Part shown: piece by piece, positions 1 through 8,967 of the stretch
Numbering within the stretch: the stretch's first letter is position 1
Layout: every line of letters starts with the position of its first letter
DNA from: Bacteroides ilei
Lineage (GTDB): Bacteria > Bacteroidota > Bacteroidia > Bacteroidales > Bacteroidaceae
DNA: 64,000 bases
Reading direction: 5' to 3'
Assembly: GCF_900128495.1 (NCBI RefSeq)
Contig: NZ_LT635801.1
Coordinates: forward strand, 2,101,083 to 2,165,082
The notes under the pieces: generated by a model
What the model saw: the letters and a program-made list of their open reading frames with translations, nothing else
The model's database searches: none
What the model was told of the DNA's origin: nothing
Made by a program: the position numbers and the translations under genes

Positions 1-1144
1 TGAATATCTTACAAAGCAAATCCCGTTCAGCCTCAGTAGCCGGACTGAACACCTCAACCATAGCTATACGGTTGTTACGGTCAATAGCCTCTGCCATAAA
101 AGGTTTCAACGGACGGCTTTGACCATCAAAATAGATGATGCCTTTCTTGATATAAGCACGCTGCTTCCTGATTTTACTGTATATTTCACTCTGGGTAATC
201 TTAGGATTAAGTGTCAGTAATCGGTCAATATAGTCCTCAATTCGATTGAACCGTTCTTCAGGAGTAGCGAAGTCCAGAAGTTCCTCTACAGCCAGCACTC
301 TTGCACCATGAATGACGGTCTTGTTTGAATGATCAACTAGCATATATCCGTATGGAGAATCCTTCTTGCCGAAGAACACAATGTCAATACCGAACTTCGT
401 TTTCAGTTCCTTCTGCAGTTCCTCCTTGTTGGAACTTACATCACGGTACTTCTTTAATATACTTCTGAGCTGACGGCAACGAGCCCTTTCCCGATAACCG
501 CTCTTGAAAAGACTTTCTATTTCAGTAAAAGGGATTTCCTTCTGAACCTTTCCACCATGCTTGACGAATACATTCCCATCTTTCTGATAGACTTCATATC
601 CCATGGAAACCATTATTGCCTTGAACTGGGCAAATGAAGAGAACGTGTATAGCTTGGCCAAATTAATGTCATCTTCCGTTTTCTTCTTCCTGTCGTTACC
701 AAGAATACGGTCTATTACCTCCTGAGAACGTCTGCGTTCATGGCTGTGCTGAATCTTTCTTCCATCAGGTGCCACTCTCGAAGTGATGATATGAAGATGG
801 GTATTCTCCGTGTCATAATGAGAATAAACAAGCAACGGCTGACCGGATTCTCCGTATCCCATTTCCTTGAGATACTGGTGTGCAAAATCCAGCAACTCAT
901 CTTCCGACATTTCGTGTCCCTTACATGATATGGCCACATGAAACTGTGGTTTCCTGATTCTGCTGTTCTGTGAACTGTACTTCTGGAGATAACCAACCAG
1001 CTCACTCGGGGTAGGTTTGTGAAATGTTCCGAGTGAACCAAAATTCTGAATCTCGATAAGCCGTGCAACACCTTTCGATACTTTATGTTCATTGTAACCT
1101 ACAGCATGGAAGTTCGTACTTCCCGGTAATATGGTTGCTATCAT
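1..1144 (-). CDS. Relaxase/mobilization protein (partial, C-terminus beyond window)
   Basis: This is a DNA-nicking relaxase that would start conjugative transfer of the integrated element. The reading frame opens at an ATG on the minus strand (start at 1144) and runs without stops off the left edge, so 381 residues are visible and the C-terminus is missing. Two relaxase hallmarks are seen. The first is an N-terminal YNEHKV...GVA segment (about residues 17-27) typical of Bacteroidales mobilization proteins. The second is the three-histidine metal motif HYDTENTHLH (H109, H116, H118), the HUH-type motif III. It lies 119 bp downstream of the MobC-like gene on the same strand, the usual mob gene order. 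The catalytic residue was not proven here; the Tyr near residue 17 is the natural candidate. Family assignment is firm, the exact MOB class is not. Confidence 0.9.
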   Translation of the reverse strand, partial: MIATILPGSTNFHAVGYNEHKVSKGVARLIEIQNFGSLGTFHKPTPSELVGYLQKYSSQNSRIRKPQFHVAISCKGHEMSEDELLDFAHQYLKEMGYGESGQPLLVYSHYDTENTHLHIITSRVAPDGRKIQHSHERRRSQEVIDRILGNDRKKKTEDDINLAKLYTFSSFAQFKAIMVSMGYEVYQKDGNVFVKHGGKVQKEIPFTEIESLFKSGYRERARCRQLRSILKKYRDVSSNKEELQKELKTKFGIDIVFFGKKDSPYGYMLVDHSNKTVIHGARVLAVEELLDFATPEERFNRIEDYIDRLLTLNPKITQSEIYSKIRKQRAYIKKGIIYFDGQSRPLKPFMAEAIDRNNRIAMVEVFSPATEAERDLLCKIF

Positions 1145-1262
1145 ATTGAATCTTAATTTATCAAGGTTTTAGTGACTGAGTAACCGAAATACTTCAAGCT
1201 CATTAATCTATGGTTACACAATAATAATATCAGAAATGATTGAATACCATGTAACTAATAAC

Positions 1263-1661
1263 TCAGATTCTGACAGCTTTCTGTGTCAGAGAATCAAGGT
1301 CTTTCTTTATTCGGTTCAATGTTTCCTGAGTTTCGAGGATAATTGGTAACAGAACCTCCTGGATATAGCCGGGTGCGAGTAATCCGGCTACCGCAAGCTC
1401 ATTGGCACGTTTAACCGACTGATTAAGGTTTCCTCCAGCCCAGGAAAGTTCATTCTGATATTTACGATAAAACAAACCCAAATCATTCATCAGTTCGAGT
1501 TGCCTTTTGGTTCCGATATTTGAATACTCTGCCAGTGCTGAGCGTATATAATGACTCACAGATGAATAGGAGGCAGATTTCTCCTTAAATTGTTGTACTT
1601 CCTCCGGTGTCATTCTGACCTTGATGTACTTGGTTCTCTGATTCTTCATACTTGGATACAT
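1263..1661 (-). CDS. mobC: MobC-like relaxosome accessory protein
   Basis: This 132-residue basic protein looks like a plasmid-mobilization relaxosome protein that would bind oriT and help the relaxase. The N-terminal part (KYIKVRMTPEE...FKEKSA...SVSHYIRSAL, about residues 11-45) has the ribbon-helix-helix pattern of MobC proteins: a beta-strand rich in K/R followed by two helices with a seryl turn. The C-terminal half (GGNLNQSVKRANELA) matches the conserved GxNLNQ...N segment of the MobC family. Two in-frame Met codons lie at residues 1 and 5, and either could start translation. It is encoded upstream of the relaxase, and the candidate oriT palindromes lie just upstream of its start. No SD-like signal is seen, as is normal in Bacteroidetes. 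Confidence 0.85.
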   Translation of the reverse strand: MYPSMKNQRTKYIKVRMTPEEVQQFKEKSASYSSVSHYIRSALAEYSNIGTKRQLELMNDLGLFYRKYQNELSWAGGNLNQSVKRANELAVAGLLAPGYIQEVLLPIILETQETLNRIKKDLDSLTQKAVRI

Positions 1662-1734
1662 TGGTGGTTAGGTTCCCCGGACCATCTTTCGCCATGCGAA
1701 ACAGCGGCCAGCCGCTCCGATGCACCAGCATTCG

Positions 1735-1791
1735 GCAAGTTACTTTTGTGAGTACGAAACGGAGTTTTGTGGCCACAAAAGTACAACTTGC
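1735..1791. other. Candidate oriT / mob regulatory palindromes
   Basis: Nested inverted repeats lie directly upstream of the mobC-like gene. A perfect 16-bp palindrome TTTTGTGGCCACAAAA occupies 1765-1780. Around it, CAAGTTACTTTTGTG (ending 1750) and the reverse complement of CACAAAAGTACAACTTG (1775-1791) form a longer imperfect inverted repeat that differs by a 2-base indel. Position and symmetry fit an origin of transfer or a relaxosome binding site. The function is inferred, and no nick site could be read. Confidence 0.45.
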
Positions 1792-1944
1792 TTGGAAAAC
1801 TCTGCACGGCAGAAAGATACCTTCCGGGAATGATTATTACACCCAAATTTACCGGGGAAAGCCGTTGCAAACCGAAATCAACAACACAATTCTTTGGAGG
1901 CATATTCCAGCTTACCATGAACTGTAGCACCAGTTATATAAGAA

Positions 1945-2520
1945 ACTCCATATAGCGTATTATTGTTATATAGAGTTTTTAAGACGTTTGAAACTAATTT
2001 ACATGTATTCAGAAACAGAAGCTTCTGGTATTATTTAATCTTTGGATTATACTAATTTTGGTAATCAGAAAATAATATTTCGTATTCTTCGGTTGAATAA
2101 ACCAAAGTTTCAAAAACACAAAAGATGTAGTTATATGGGATAGATGGCTATTGTTCTCATAAAACCTATATCCAATATAATATGTAGTCCCGATACAATG
2201 ATAGCATGGTAAAAGTAACCTGCTTATCTAAGTTATTGGAATCTCAATAAAAGGGAAAATGAAATCTTGTAGCTGATTCAGCTGATGAAATGGCTATCGG
2301 GAAATCTTATTTTATCTGAACTGTATTGCAGAAACATTCAGGTAGAATAACCCTGTAATCAGAGTCTGGAGAGACCTCGTTATCATGGTGATATAACATT
2401 GATAATCAGTAAAAAATCTACTCGAACAACAAGAAAATAGTGTTGCGTAAATTTCTGTATCTCATTGATTTTTAGTATATTTATATAATTAATAAGCTCT
2501 TATACTCATAAATATTACAC
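1945..2520. other. Intergenic, no supported gene
   Basis: This AT-rich stretch lies between the mob region and the small membrane-protein gene. All frames are broken by frequent stops. No tRNA-like fold, repeat array or recognisable protein remnant was seen. Confidence 0.5.
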
Positions 2521-2523
2521 GTT

Positions 2524-2736
2524 ATGTTTGAACTACTGTTTATTATATATCTACTGCCGGTACTTATTATCGGTATGCTACTCTTGAAACTGGTATTCTG
2601 GCTTTTAAGGATTGTCATACGTTTGGCTGTATGGCTGGTTAAGAAAACCTTTATACTTATATGGAAGCTCATCATACTTGTCTTTGCTATAATTATAGGC
2701 CGTGAAATTATGCTTTGGAATCAACCGGACAAATAG
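2524..2736 (+). CDS. Small membrane protein, hypothetical
   Basis: This is a 70-residue, extremely hydrophobic protein. Residues 3-30 (FELLFIIYLLPVLIIGML) and about 38-60 (VKKTFILIWKLIILVFAIII) would form two membrane segments, separated by a positively charged KK turn. It begins with ATG and ends just before a hairpin at 2739-2771. It lies inside the mobilizable element between the mob genes and the integrase, on the opposite strand, so it may be cargo or a transfer accessory. No family was recognised. A chance frame is possible, but the continuous membrane-protein composition with flanking charges argues for a real gene. Confidence 0.5.
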   Translation: MFELLFIIYLLPVLIIGMLLLKLVFWLLRIVIRLAVWLVKKTFILIWKLIILVFAIIIGREIMLWNQPDK

Positions 2737-2738
2737 AA

Positions 2739-2771
2739 AGAACCGCACCAATATGATAATGGTACGGTTCT
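2739..2771 (+). terminator. Hairpin after the small membrane protein
   Basis: AGAACCGCACCA (2739-2750) pairs with TGGTACGGTTCT (2760-2771) with one mismatch. No long T tract follows on the plus strand, so termination is plausible but not textbook. Confidence 0.4.
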
Positions 2772-2826
2772 GATAAAGATAAGTAGAATCCTCCCTTTAT
2801 GTTAATGGCTTGTTCTGTTTTGTCGA

Positions 2827-4323
2827 TTACATGAAACCTTTTCCCTTGCTTCTTTCATATACAACTTCTTTCTTGGAATCACAATTCATAAGACGGAACT
2901 GAACCATACATCCGGTAGGAATATCCTTAGGTAACTGTTCAACCAGTCTGTCGATAACCTGGTCTACATTACTGAAACCAATGTCTGTTATTTCACCGAT
3001 AACGTTACCTTTGAAATATGCACGTCCATAGATCATCATCTTTTTGGTGATACGGAACATCTTGTCTGCCGGTGTCTCGAAGTCACGTGCTTTGCCCTGT
3101 TTGCTCTTCTTGCTACTGAAGAAAATGAAGTCAATCACTTTGGCATTTAGTTCCCAGGCAGGAGTGAAGTCTATCTTAACATAGCCTCTTGTAATATTCA
3201 GTCCATGACTGTGGTTCATGCCGAAGGCAACCTCATACAGATTGGCATCACAGTCATTCTGTGCAATGGTAGCCCATGTATGACGAAAAGTATAATAACA
3301 GTAGTAATCCTCCTTCTTCATTCCCATATCGGCACATATCTTTCTGATTCCAATGTTTACGTTGGCATTGAAACTGTCCGGATTGCTGTAACGCTTATGG
3401 AACTTGAAAAGATATTCGTCATTCTCGTCTGAAAGATACTTATCAAATGTGGCCTGAATGAACGGTTCCACACGCATTTCAATATAGGCTTCGTCTTTCC
3501 GACTGTGCTTTGTCTTAGCTCTTTTATATCCGATAACTCCATCCTTATAGTTTTCTTTTTTAAGTTCAAAAATATCTACGGTGTTTATTCCGCCCAAACA
3601 CAAGGATAGGAGTGCCACGTCTCTGCCCAGTTCCGGAAGAGAGGAAATCATTTTGGTTTCCGGTAGGGGGCGATTGAAGAATTCCCTACATGCCTCTGCA
3701 CTGATGGCTCTTTGAACCGTACTGTCAGATTTAGGAATGGATACCTTTAACCAAGGATTGTATTTGATTCGCACGATACCACGTTCTTCATCGTTCAGTT
3801 CTATAAGTGCCCTTTTGAATATCTGTCTTAAACAGGTTGGGTACATTTCTTTCGCCCTGTTTGTCAACGAAAGGCTATTAATCCATCTTGTCAAAACAGA
3901 AGATGACAAGTGAGTAAACATAACTCTGGTTGTTCCCAAATATCTTTCGAGGTGGTTTACAGCCAGGCGATAATTCTTTGCATTACGTTCATGTCCTTCA
4001 GAGGCCATGCGGTTAATGAACCTTGTTGCATAGTCACTAAAGCATACTTCCATATCAGAGTTCATTAAGTATTCTATTAATTCTGTTACAGAGTATCCTG
4101 ACACATCTTTACGATTTACAAGTTCTGTATAACGAAGTATTTCCTGTGCACAATATTTATTTATGACAGCATCCTTAATCTCTCCAGATTTGGATAACTG
4201 TTTGTCAGTAACGAATTTATCAGTCTTAATATACCCTGATTTTGAACGATGAAGTACTCGAATGTACACTTGGTAAAAGCCGTCAGCTCGCTTATACCTT
4301 ACAATAGTCTTAAATGTTGCCAT
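2827..4323 (-). CDS. Tyrosine recombinase (integrase) of the mobilizable element
   Basis: This is a site-specific recombinase that would integrate and excise the element. The 498-residue protein has an N-terminal arm-binding region (about 1-90), a SAM-like core-binding domain (about 95-190) and a catalytic domain (about 210-410), then a C-terminal extension of roughly 90 residues beyond the tyrosine. Visible catalytic features are the box-II arginine in YYTFRHTWAT, the MNHSH segment and the nucleophile in TRGYVKIDF. The position where Arg-I normally lies reads GGINTVDI and has no arginine, as reported for IntDOT-type integrases. It sits at the right end of the element, next to direct repeats upstream of its start and to the ppdK terminator. 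The extension is unassigned and may be a separate small domain. Confidence 0.9.
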   Translation of the reverse strand: MATFKTIVRYKRADGFYQVYIRVLHRSKSGYIKTDKFVTDKQLSKSGEIKDAVINKYCAQEILRYTELVNRKDVSGYSVTELIEYLMNSDMEVCFSDYATRFINRMASEGHERNAKNYRLAVNHLERYLGTTRVMFTHLSSSVLTRWINSLSLTNRAKEMYPTCLRQIFKRALIELNDEERGIVRIKYNPWLKVSIPKSDSTVQRAISAEACREFFNRPLPETKMISSLPELGRDVALLSLCLGGINTVDIFELKKENYKDGVIGYKRAKTKHSRKDEAYIEMRVEPFIQATFDKYLSDENDEYLFKFHKRYSNPDSFNANVNIGIRKICADMGMKKEDYYCYYTFRHTWATIAQNDCDANLYEVAFGMNHSHGLNITRGYVKIDFTPAWELNAKVIDFIFFSSKKSKQGKARDFETPADKMFRITKKMMIYGRAYFKGNVIGEITDIGFSNVDQVIDRLVEQLPKDIPTGCMVQFRLMNCDSKKEVVYERSKGKGFM

Positions 4324-4350
4324 ACCTTATTGATTTACAGTTGTTTTACT

Positions 4351-4402
4351 TTTGTAAGTTCTTTGTAAGCGTACCCTCTCAGTTTTGTAAGCTATTTGTA
4401 AG
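4351..4402. repeat. Four TTTGTAAG iterons upstream of the integrase
   Basis: The octamer TTTGTAAG occurs at 4351, 4362, 4384 and 4395. The spacings are 11, 22 and 11 bp, so all copies sit on one face of the helix. The array lies 28-79 bp upstream of the integrase start at the element end. It is best read as recombinase arm-type sites or sites for an excision/regulatory protein. Confidence 0.6.
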
Positions 4403-4462
4403 CAAGTACCGTTTATTTGGCTCATTTTTTGCGGACAAATGCACGAACCGCCTAAAAACAAC

Positions 4463-4502
4463 TTAGGCTGTAATGTCTGAAAAACAGCCCATTACAGCCT
4501 AA
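4463..4502 (-). terminator. Terminator of ppdK
   Basis: A perfect 13-bp inverted repeat, TTAGGCTGTAATG (4463-4475) and CATTACAGCCTAA (4490-4502), lies 22 bp downstream of the ppdK stop on the minus strand. It also marks the approximate limit between chromosome and mobilizable element. Confidence 0.75.
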
Positions 4503-4524
4503 ATCAATGATTATCTTATACTAT

Positions 4525-7248
4525 TTATGCTTCCTCTATTGCAGCCTGCGCCGCCGCTAATCTTGCTACCGGAACGCGGAACGGAGAGCAGGATACATAG
4601 TCAAGACCTACCTTATGGCAGAATTTTACGGATGAAGGTTCACCACCATGCTCACCGCAGATACCGCATTTCAGGTCGGGACGTACAGAACGTCCTTTTT
4701 CCACAGCCATCTGTACCAGTTGGCCTACACCGTTCTGGTCAAGTACTTGGAACGGGTCTACTTTCAGTATCTTCTTGTCCAGATATACGGGCAGGAAAGA
4801 GGCTATGTCATCACGTGAGTAGCCGAATGTCAGCTGGGTAAGGTCGTTTGTCCCGAATGAGAAATATTCGGCGCGTGAAGCTATGCGGTTGGCTGTCAGT
4901 GCGGCACGGGGCACTTCAATCATTGTTCCTATCTTGTAAGGTACTTCGATACCTTCTTCCTTGAACACTTCTTTGGCTGTAGCACGGATAATCTCTTCCT
5001 GGGCCTCGAATTCATACAGAATACCGATCAGCGGAACCATGATTTCCGGGTGCGGGTCGTATCCTTCTTTCTTCAGTTCGGCTGCGGCCCCCAGGATAGC
5101 CCGGGTCTGCATGGCCGTAATTTCCGGATAAGTATTACCCAGACGGCAGCCGCGGTGTCCCAGCATCGGGTTGTTTTCACTCAGACTTTCTACACGCTGG
5201 TGGATGTATTCTACGGTCACACCCATGGCATCTGCCATTTCCTGTTGTCCCTTCAGGTCGTGGGGTACGAATTCATGCAGAGGCGGGTCGAGCAGACGTA
5301 CGTTCACCGGATAGCCGTCCATGGCGATGAATATGCCTTTGAAGTCGGCTTTCTGGTAGGGGAGCAGTTTGTCCAGTGCCTTTTTACGTCCTTCTTCGTC
5401 ATTGGCCAGAATCATTTCACGCATGGCGATGATTTTCTGGTTGTCGAAGAACATATGTTCCGTACGGCACAGTCCGATACCTGTAGCGCCGAATGCGCGT
5501 GCCACTTCCGCGTCGTGGGGTGTGTCGGCATTGGTGCGTACCTGCATGCGGGTATACTTGTTGCAGAGGTCCATCAGTGTGGCGAAATCGCCCGAAACTT
5601 CTGCTGCGCGGGTAGCAATCTTTCCCTGGTAGACTTCACCCGTACTTCCGTTGATGGAGATGAAGTCGCCTTCCTTCAGGACAATACCGTCTATTTCCAC
5701 GGTGCGGGCCTTGTAGTCTACATTGATGGCGCCTGCACCCGATACGCAGCACTTACCCATACCGCGTGCCACTACTGCTGCATGCGATGTCATGCCGCCG
5801 CGGGCTGTCAGGATACCTTCGGCTGCTGTCATGCCGGCCAGGTCTTCAGGAGAGGTCTCGATTCGTACCAGCACAACACGGTGACCGTCGGCACGCCAGC
5901 GGGCTGCATCTTCGGCGAAGAATACAATCTGTCCGCAGGCAGCTCCCGGAGAGGCGGGCAGACCACGGGTAAGCACTTTGGCTGTACGTAAAGCGTCCTT
6001 GTCGAAAACAGGGTGGAGAAGTTCGTCCAGCTTGTTCGGTTCACAGCGCAGGATAGCGGTCTTTTCGTCTATGAGACCTTGTTTCAGCATTTCCATGGCA
6101 ATGCGTACCATGGCGGCACCTGTACGTTTGCCGTTACGTGTCTGGAGGAACCACAGCTTGCCTTCCTGCACGGTAAATTCCATATCCTGCATATCGTGGT
6201 AGTGGTTTTCCAGTTTGGTCTGCAAAGCGTCCAGTTCCTTGTAGATTTCGGGCATGGCTTCTTCCATGGACGGGAATCTGGATGCACGTTCCTCTTCGGA
6301 TATACCCTGCAGCTTTGCCCAGCGCTGGGAACCGATTTTTGTGATCTGCTGCGGTGTACGGATGCCGGCAACCACGTCTTCACCCTGCGCATTGATCAGG
6401 TATTCACCGTTGAACAGGTCTTCTCCGGTTGCGGCGTCGCGTGAGAAGCATACTCCGGTAGCCGATGTGTTGCCCATGTTACCGAATACCATGGCTTGTA
6501 CGTTTACGGCAGTTCCCCATTCGGCTGGGATGCCTTCCATCTTGCGGTAAAGTATGGCGCGTTCGTTCATCCATGAGTCGAATACGGCGCAGATGGCTCC
6601 CCAAAGTTGTTCGTAGGCATTGCTTGGGAAATCCTGGCCGGTCTGGGCCTTGACGGCAGCCTTGAAGCGGGTAACCAGTTCTTTCAGGTCGTCAACGTCC
6701 AGTTCGTTGTCAAGTTTTACACCTTTCTGTTTCTTTACATCTTCTATAATGGCTTCAAACGGATCGATATCTTCCTTGTTAGAGGGCTTCATGCCTAACA
6801 CCACATCACCGTACATCTGCACGAAGCGGCGGTATGAATCCCATGCGAAGCGTTCGTTCCCGGTCTTTTTGGCCAGTCCCGCAACCACTTCGTCATTCAG
6901 TCCCAAGTTCAGAATCGTATCCATCATTCCAGGCATGGATGCTCTCGCTCCCGAACGTACGGAGACCAGCAGTGGATTTTCCACGTCGCCGAATTTGGAT
7001 TTCATCAAGGCTTCTACACCGGCAATGGAACGTTCCACATCCTCTTTCAGAAGAGTGACCACATCTTCCTTGCCCTTTTCGAAATATTCGTTGCAGACTT
7101 CTGTCGTAATGGTGAATCCGGGAGGGACGGGGACACCTATCAGATTCATTTCAGCCAGATTGGCACCTTTTCCGCCCAATAGATTTCTCATATCGGCTTT
7201 ACCTTCGGCATGACCGTTACCGAAAGTGTAAACACGTTTCTTTTCCAT
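4525..7248 (-). CDS. ppdK: Pyruvate, phosphate dikinase
   Basis: This enzyme interconverts pyruvate + ATP + Pi and phosphoenolpyruvate + AMP + PPi in the cytoplasm and is a common PEP/pyruvate node in anaerobic Bacteroidales. The 907-residue length is typical. The N-terminal nucleotide-binding part has GGKGANLAEM (about 26-35) and the SVRSGARASMPGMMDT segment. The swivelling domain has the phosphohistidine motif GGMTSHAAVVARGMGKCC. The C-terminal TIM barrel carries GTMIEVPRAALTA, SFGTNDLTQ and the GICGEHGGEP loop with the catalytic Cys. It is transcribed alone, divergent from the rRNA methyltransferase gene, and ends at a strong hairpin. No anomalies were seen. Confidence 0.98.
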   Translation of the reverse strand: MEKKRVYTFGNGHAEGKADMRNLLGGKGANLAEMNLIGVPVPPGFTITTEVCNEYFEKGKEDVVTLLKEDVERSIAGVEALMKSKFGDVENPLLVSVRSGARASMPGMMDTILNLGLNDEVVAGLAKKTGNERFAWDSYRRFVQMYGDVVLGMKPSNKEDIDPFEAIIEDVKKQKGVKLDNELDVDDLKELVTRFKAAVKAQTGQDFPSNAYEQLWGAICAVFDSWMNERAILYRKMEGIPAEWGTAVNVQAMVFGNMGNTSATGVCFSRDAATGEDLFNGEYLINAQGEDVVAGIRTPQQITKIGSQRWAKLQGISEEERASRFPSMEEAMPEIYKELDALQTKLENHYHDMQDMEFTVQEGKLWFLQTRNGKRTGAAMVRIAMEMLKQGLIDEKTAILRCEPNKLDELLHPVFDKDALRTAKVLTRGLPASPGAACGQIVFFAEDAARWRADGHRVVLVRIETSPEDLAGMTAAEGILTARGGMTSHAAVVARGMGKCCVSGAGAINVDYKARTVEIDGIVLKEGDFISINGSTGEVYQGKIATRAAEVSGDFATLMDLCNKYTRMQVRTNADTPHDAEVARAFGATGIGLCRTEHMFFDNQKIIAMREMILANDEEGRKKALDKLLPYQKADFKGIFIAMDGYPVNVRLLDPPLHEFVPHDLKGQQEMADAMGVTVEYIHQRVESLSENNPMLGHRGCRLGNTYPEITAMQTRAILGAAAELKKEGYDPHPEIMVPLIGILYEFEAQEEIIRATAKEVFKEEGIEVPYKIGTMIEVPRAALTANRIASRAEYFSFGTNDLTQLTFGYSRDDIASFLPVYLDKKILKVDPFQVLDQNGVGQLVQMAVEKGRSVRPDLKCGICGEHGGEPSSVKFCHKVGLDYVSCSPFRVPVARLAAAQAAIEEA

Positions 7249-7504
7249 GGTTTTTCTTATTTTTAAGGTTATAAATGTTTTTCAAATAGTCTTTCAATCT
7301 CCTCAGGTTAACAGGTTCCCGTCTGTTTCCAGATAAGGAAATCCGGTTGTTCCGACGGCATAACAGAAGGAATGATGGCTGCAAATCTATTCATATTTTA
7401 TTAATAAACAAATGAAACAAGAAAAATTTACACTATGTTTTGTAATATAGAGTTTGCAAATACAACTTCTTGGAAAATCATGGCAGATTGTCGGGAATAA
7501 TTTG

Positions 7505-7512
7505 TAGATTTG
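7505..7512 (+). promoter_or_regulatory. Likely -7 box for the rRNA modification genes
   Basis: TAGATTTG matches the Bacteroidetes -7 consensus TAnnTTTG and lies about 30 bp upstream of the GTG start at 7542. A convincing -33 element was not found. The remaining ppdK-rlmD intergenic sequence (7249-7500) shows nothing else. Confidence 0.4.
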
Positions 7513-7541
7513 CTCCCAAATTGGATTTATAGAAAACAGAC

Positions 7542-8966
7542 GTGGCAAGAAAGAAAAAAGAACTGCCTTTATTGGAAAAGGTAACGATTACGGATGTAGC
7601 CGCAGAGGGTAAAGCGGTGGCGAAAGTGAATGACTTGGTGATTTTTGTCCCTTATGTAGTACCGGGCGACGTAGTAGACTTGCAGGTGAAACGCAAGAAG
7701 AATCATTATGCCGAAGCGGTGGCAGTAAAATTCTACGAAAAATCGCCGATGCGTACCGAACCTTTCTGTCAGCATTATGGAATATGCGGTGGCTGCAAGT
7801 GGCAATGCCTGGCATATGAAGACCAGATCCGTTACAAACAGAAACAGGTTTATGACAATCTGACCCGTATAGGTAAGGTGGAACTTCCCGAATTCAGACC
7901 GATACTGGGGTCTGAGAAGACCCGGTTCTATCGGAACAAGCTGGAATATACTTTTTCAAACAAGCGCTGGCTTACCGAGGAGGAGGTGAAGCAGGACGTG
8001 AAGTACGACCAGATGAATGCGGTGGGATTCCATATTCCGGGAGCTTTCGACAAGGTTCTGGCCATCGAAAAGTGTTGGCTGCAGGATGATATATCCAACC
8101 AGATACGCAATGCGATACGTGACTATGCCTATGAACATGACTATGAGTTCTTCGATTTGCGTAACCAGACGGGTATGTTGCGTAACATGATGGTACGTAC
8201 CTCTTCTACTGGAGAGCTGATGGTACTGCTGCAGTGCAAGATCACCGATGAGGCCCAGATGGAAAAGATGAAGGAACTGCTGCAGTTCGTTGCCGACAAG
8301 TTCCCCCAGATAACTTCCCTGCTGTATGTAATCAATAATAAATGTAACGATACCATCGGCGACCTTGATGTGGAGGTATTCAAGGGAAATGACCATATAT
8401 TCGAGGAAATGGAAGGGCTGCGTTTCAAGGTGGGACCGAAATCCTTCTATCAGACCAATTCGGAACAGGCTTATAATCTTTATAAGGTGGCGCGTGAATT
8501 TGCCGGGCTGACAGGGAAGGAGCTGGTGTACGACCTGTATACCGGGACCGGTACCATCGCCAATTTCGTTTCCCGCCAGGCCGCTAAGGTCATCGGCATT
8601 GAATATGTGCCCGAGGCTATCGAGGATGCGAAAGTCAATTCCGCAATAAACGGTATTACCAATACCTTGTTCTATGCCGGCGACATGAAGGATATCCTGA
8701 CACAGGATTTCATTAACGAACACGGGCGTCCGGATGTAATCATTACCGATCCTCCGCGTGCGGGTATGCACAATGACGTGATAGATGTGATTCTGTTTGC
8801 GGAACCGCAGCGTATCGTATACGTAAGTTGTAATCCGGCTACCCAGGCGCGCGACCTCCAGCTGCTCGATGCCAAATATAAGGTGACGGCTGTACAGCCT
8901 GTGGATATGTTCCCGCATACGCATCATGTAGAGAATGTGGTATTACTGGAAAAGAGAAACAATTGA
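7542..8966 (+). CDS. rlmD: 23S rRNA (uracil-5-)-methyltransferase, RlmD/RumA family
   Basis: This SAM-dependent enzyme would methylate a uracil C5 in 23S rRNA. The 474-residue protein begins with GTG. It contains a TRAM domain (about 10-65), the iron-sulfur cysteine cluster CQHYGICGGCKWQC (about 79-92), a substrate-binding middle region and a Rossmann methyltransferase domain with DLYTGTGTIANF (motif I), ITDPPRAGMH (motif IV) and the nucleophile loop VSCNPATQ. Its stop is one base from the start of the following pseudouridine synthase, so the two rRNA-modifying genes are co-transcribed. Bacteroidetes often carry more than one RumA paralog, so the target (U747 or U1939 equivalent) cannot be fixed from the sequence. 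Confidence 0.95.
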   Translation: MARKKKELPLLEKVTITDVAAEGKAVAKVNDLVIFVPYVVPGDVVDLQVKRKKNHYAEAVAVKFYEKSPMRTEPFCQHYGICGGCKWQCLAYEDQIRYKQKQVYDNLTRIGKVELPEFRPILGSEKTRFYRNKLEYTFSNKRWLTEEEVKQDVKYDQMNAVGFHIPGAFDKVLAIEKCWLQDDISNQIRNAIRDYAYEHDYEFFDLRNQTGMLRNMMVRTSSTGELMVLLQCKITDEAQMEKMKELLQFVADKFPQITSLLYVINNKCNDTIGDLDVEVFKGNDHIFEEMEGLRFKVGPKSFYQTNSEQAYNLYKVAREFAGLTGKELVYDLYTGTGTIANFVSRQAAKVIGIEYVPEAIEDAKVNSAINGITNTLFYAGDMKDILTQDFINEHGRPDVIITDPPRAGMHNDVIDVILFAEPQRIVYVSCNPATQARDLQLLDAKYKVTAVQPVDMFPHTHHVENVVLLEKRNN

Positions 8967-8967
8967 T

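Noticed and set aside
1652..1927. Overlapping frames of about 90 codons on both strands upstream of mobC
   Set aside because: They coincide with the inverted repeats and show no protein family features; a regulatory or oriT region explains the sequence better.
4351..4402. CRISPR array or tRNA remnant at the TTTGTAAG repeats
   Set aside because: The repeats are only 8 bp with 3- to 14-bp gaps and there are no cas genes; no cloverleaf can be folded.
5050..5991. 313-codon plus-strand frame opposite ppdK
   Set aside because: Its cysteine- and histidine-rich translation is an antisense shadow of the strongly conserved ppdK coding frame.
7956..8927. 323-codon minus-strand frame opposite the rRNA methyltransferase
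   Set aside because: It is antisense to a well-conserved enzyme and has no recognisable domain or leader.
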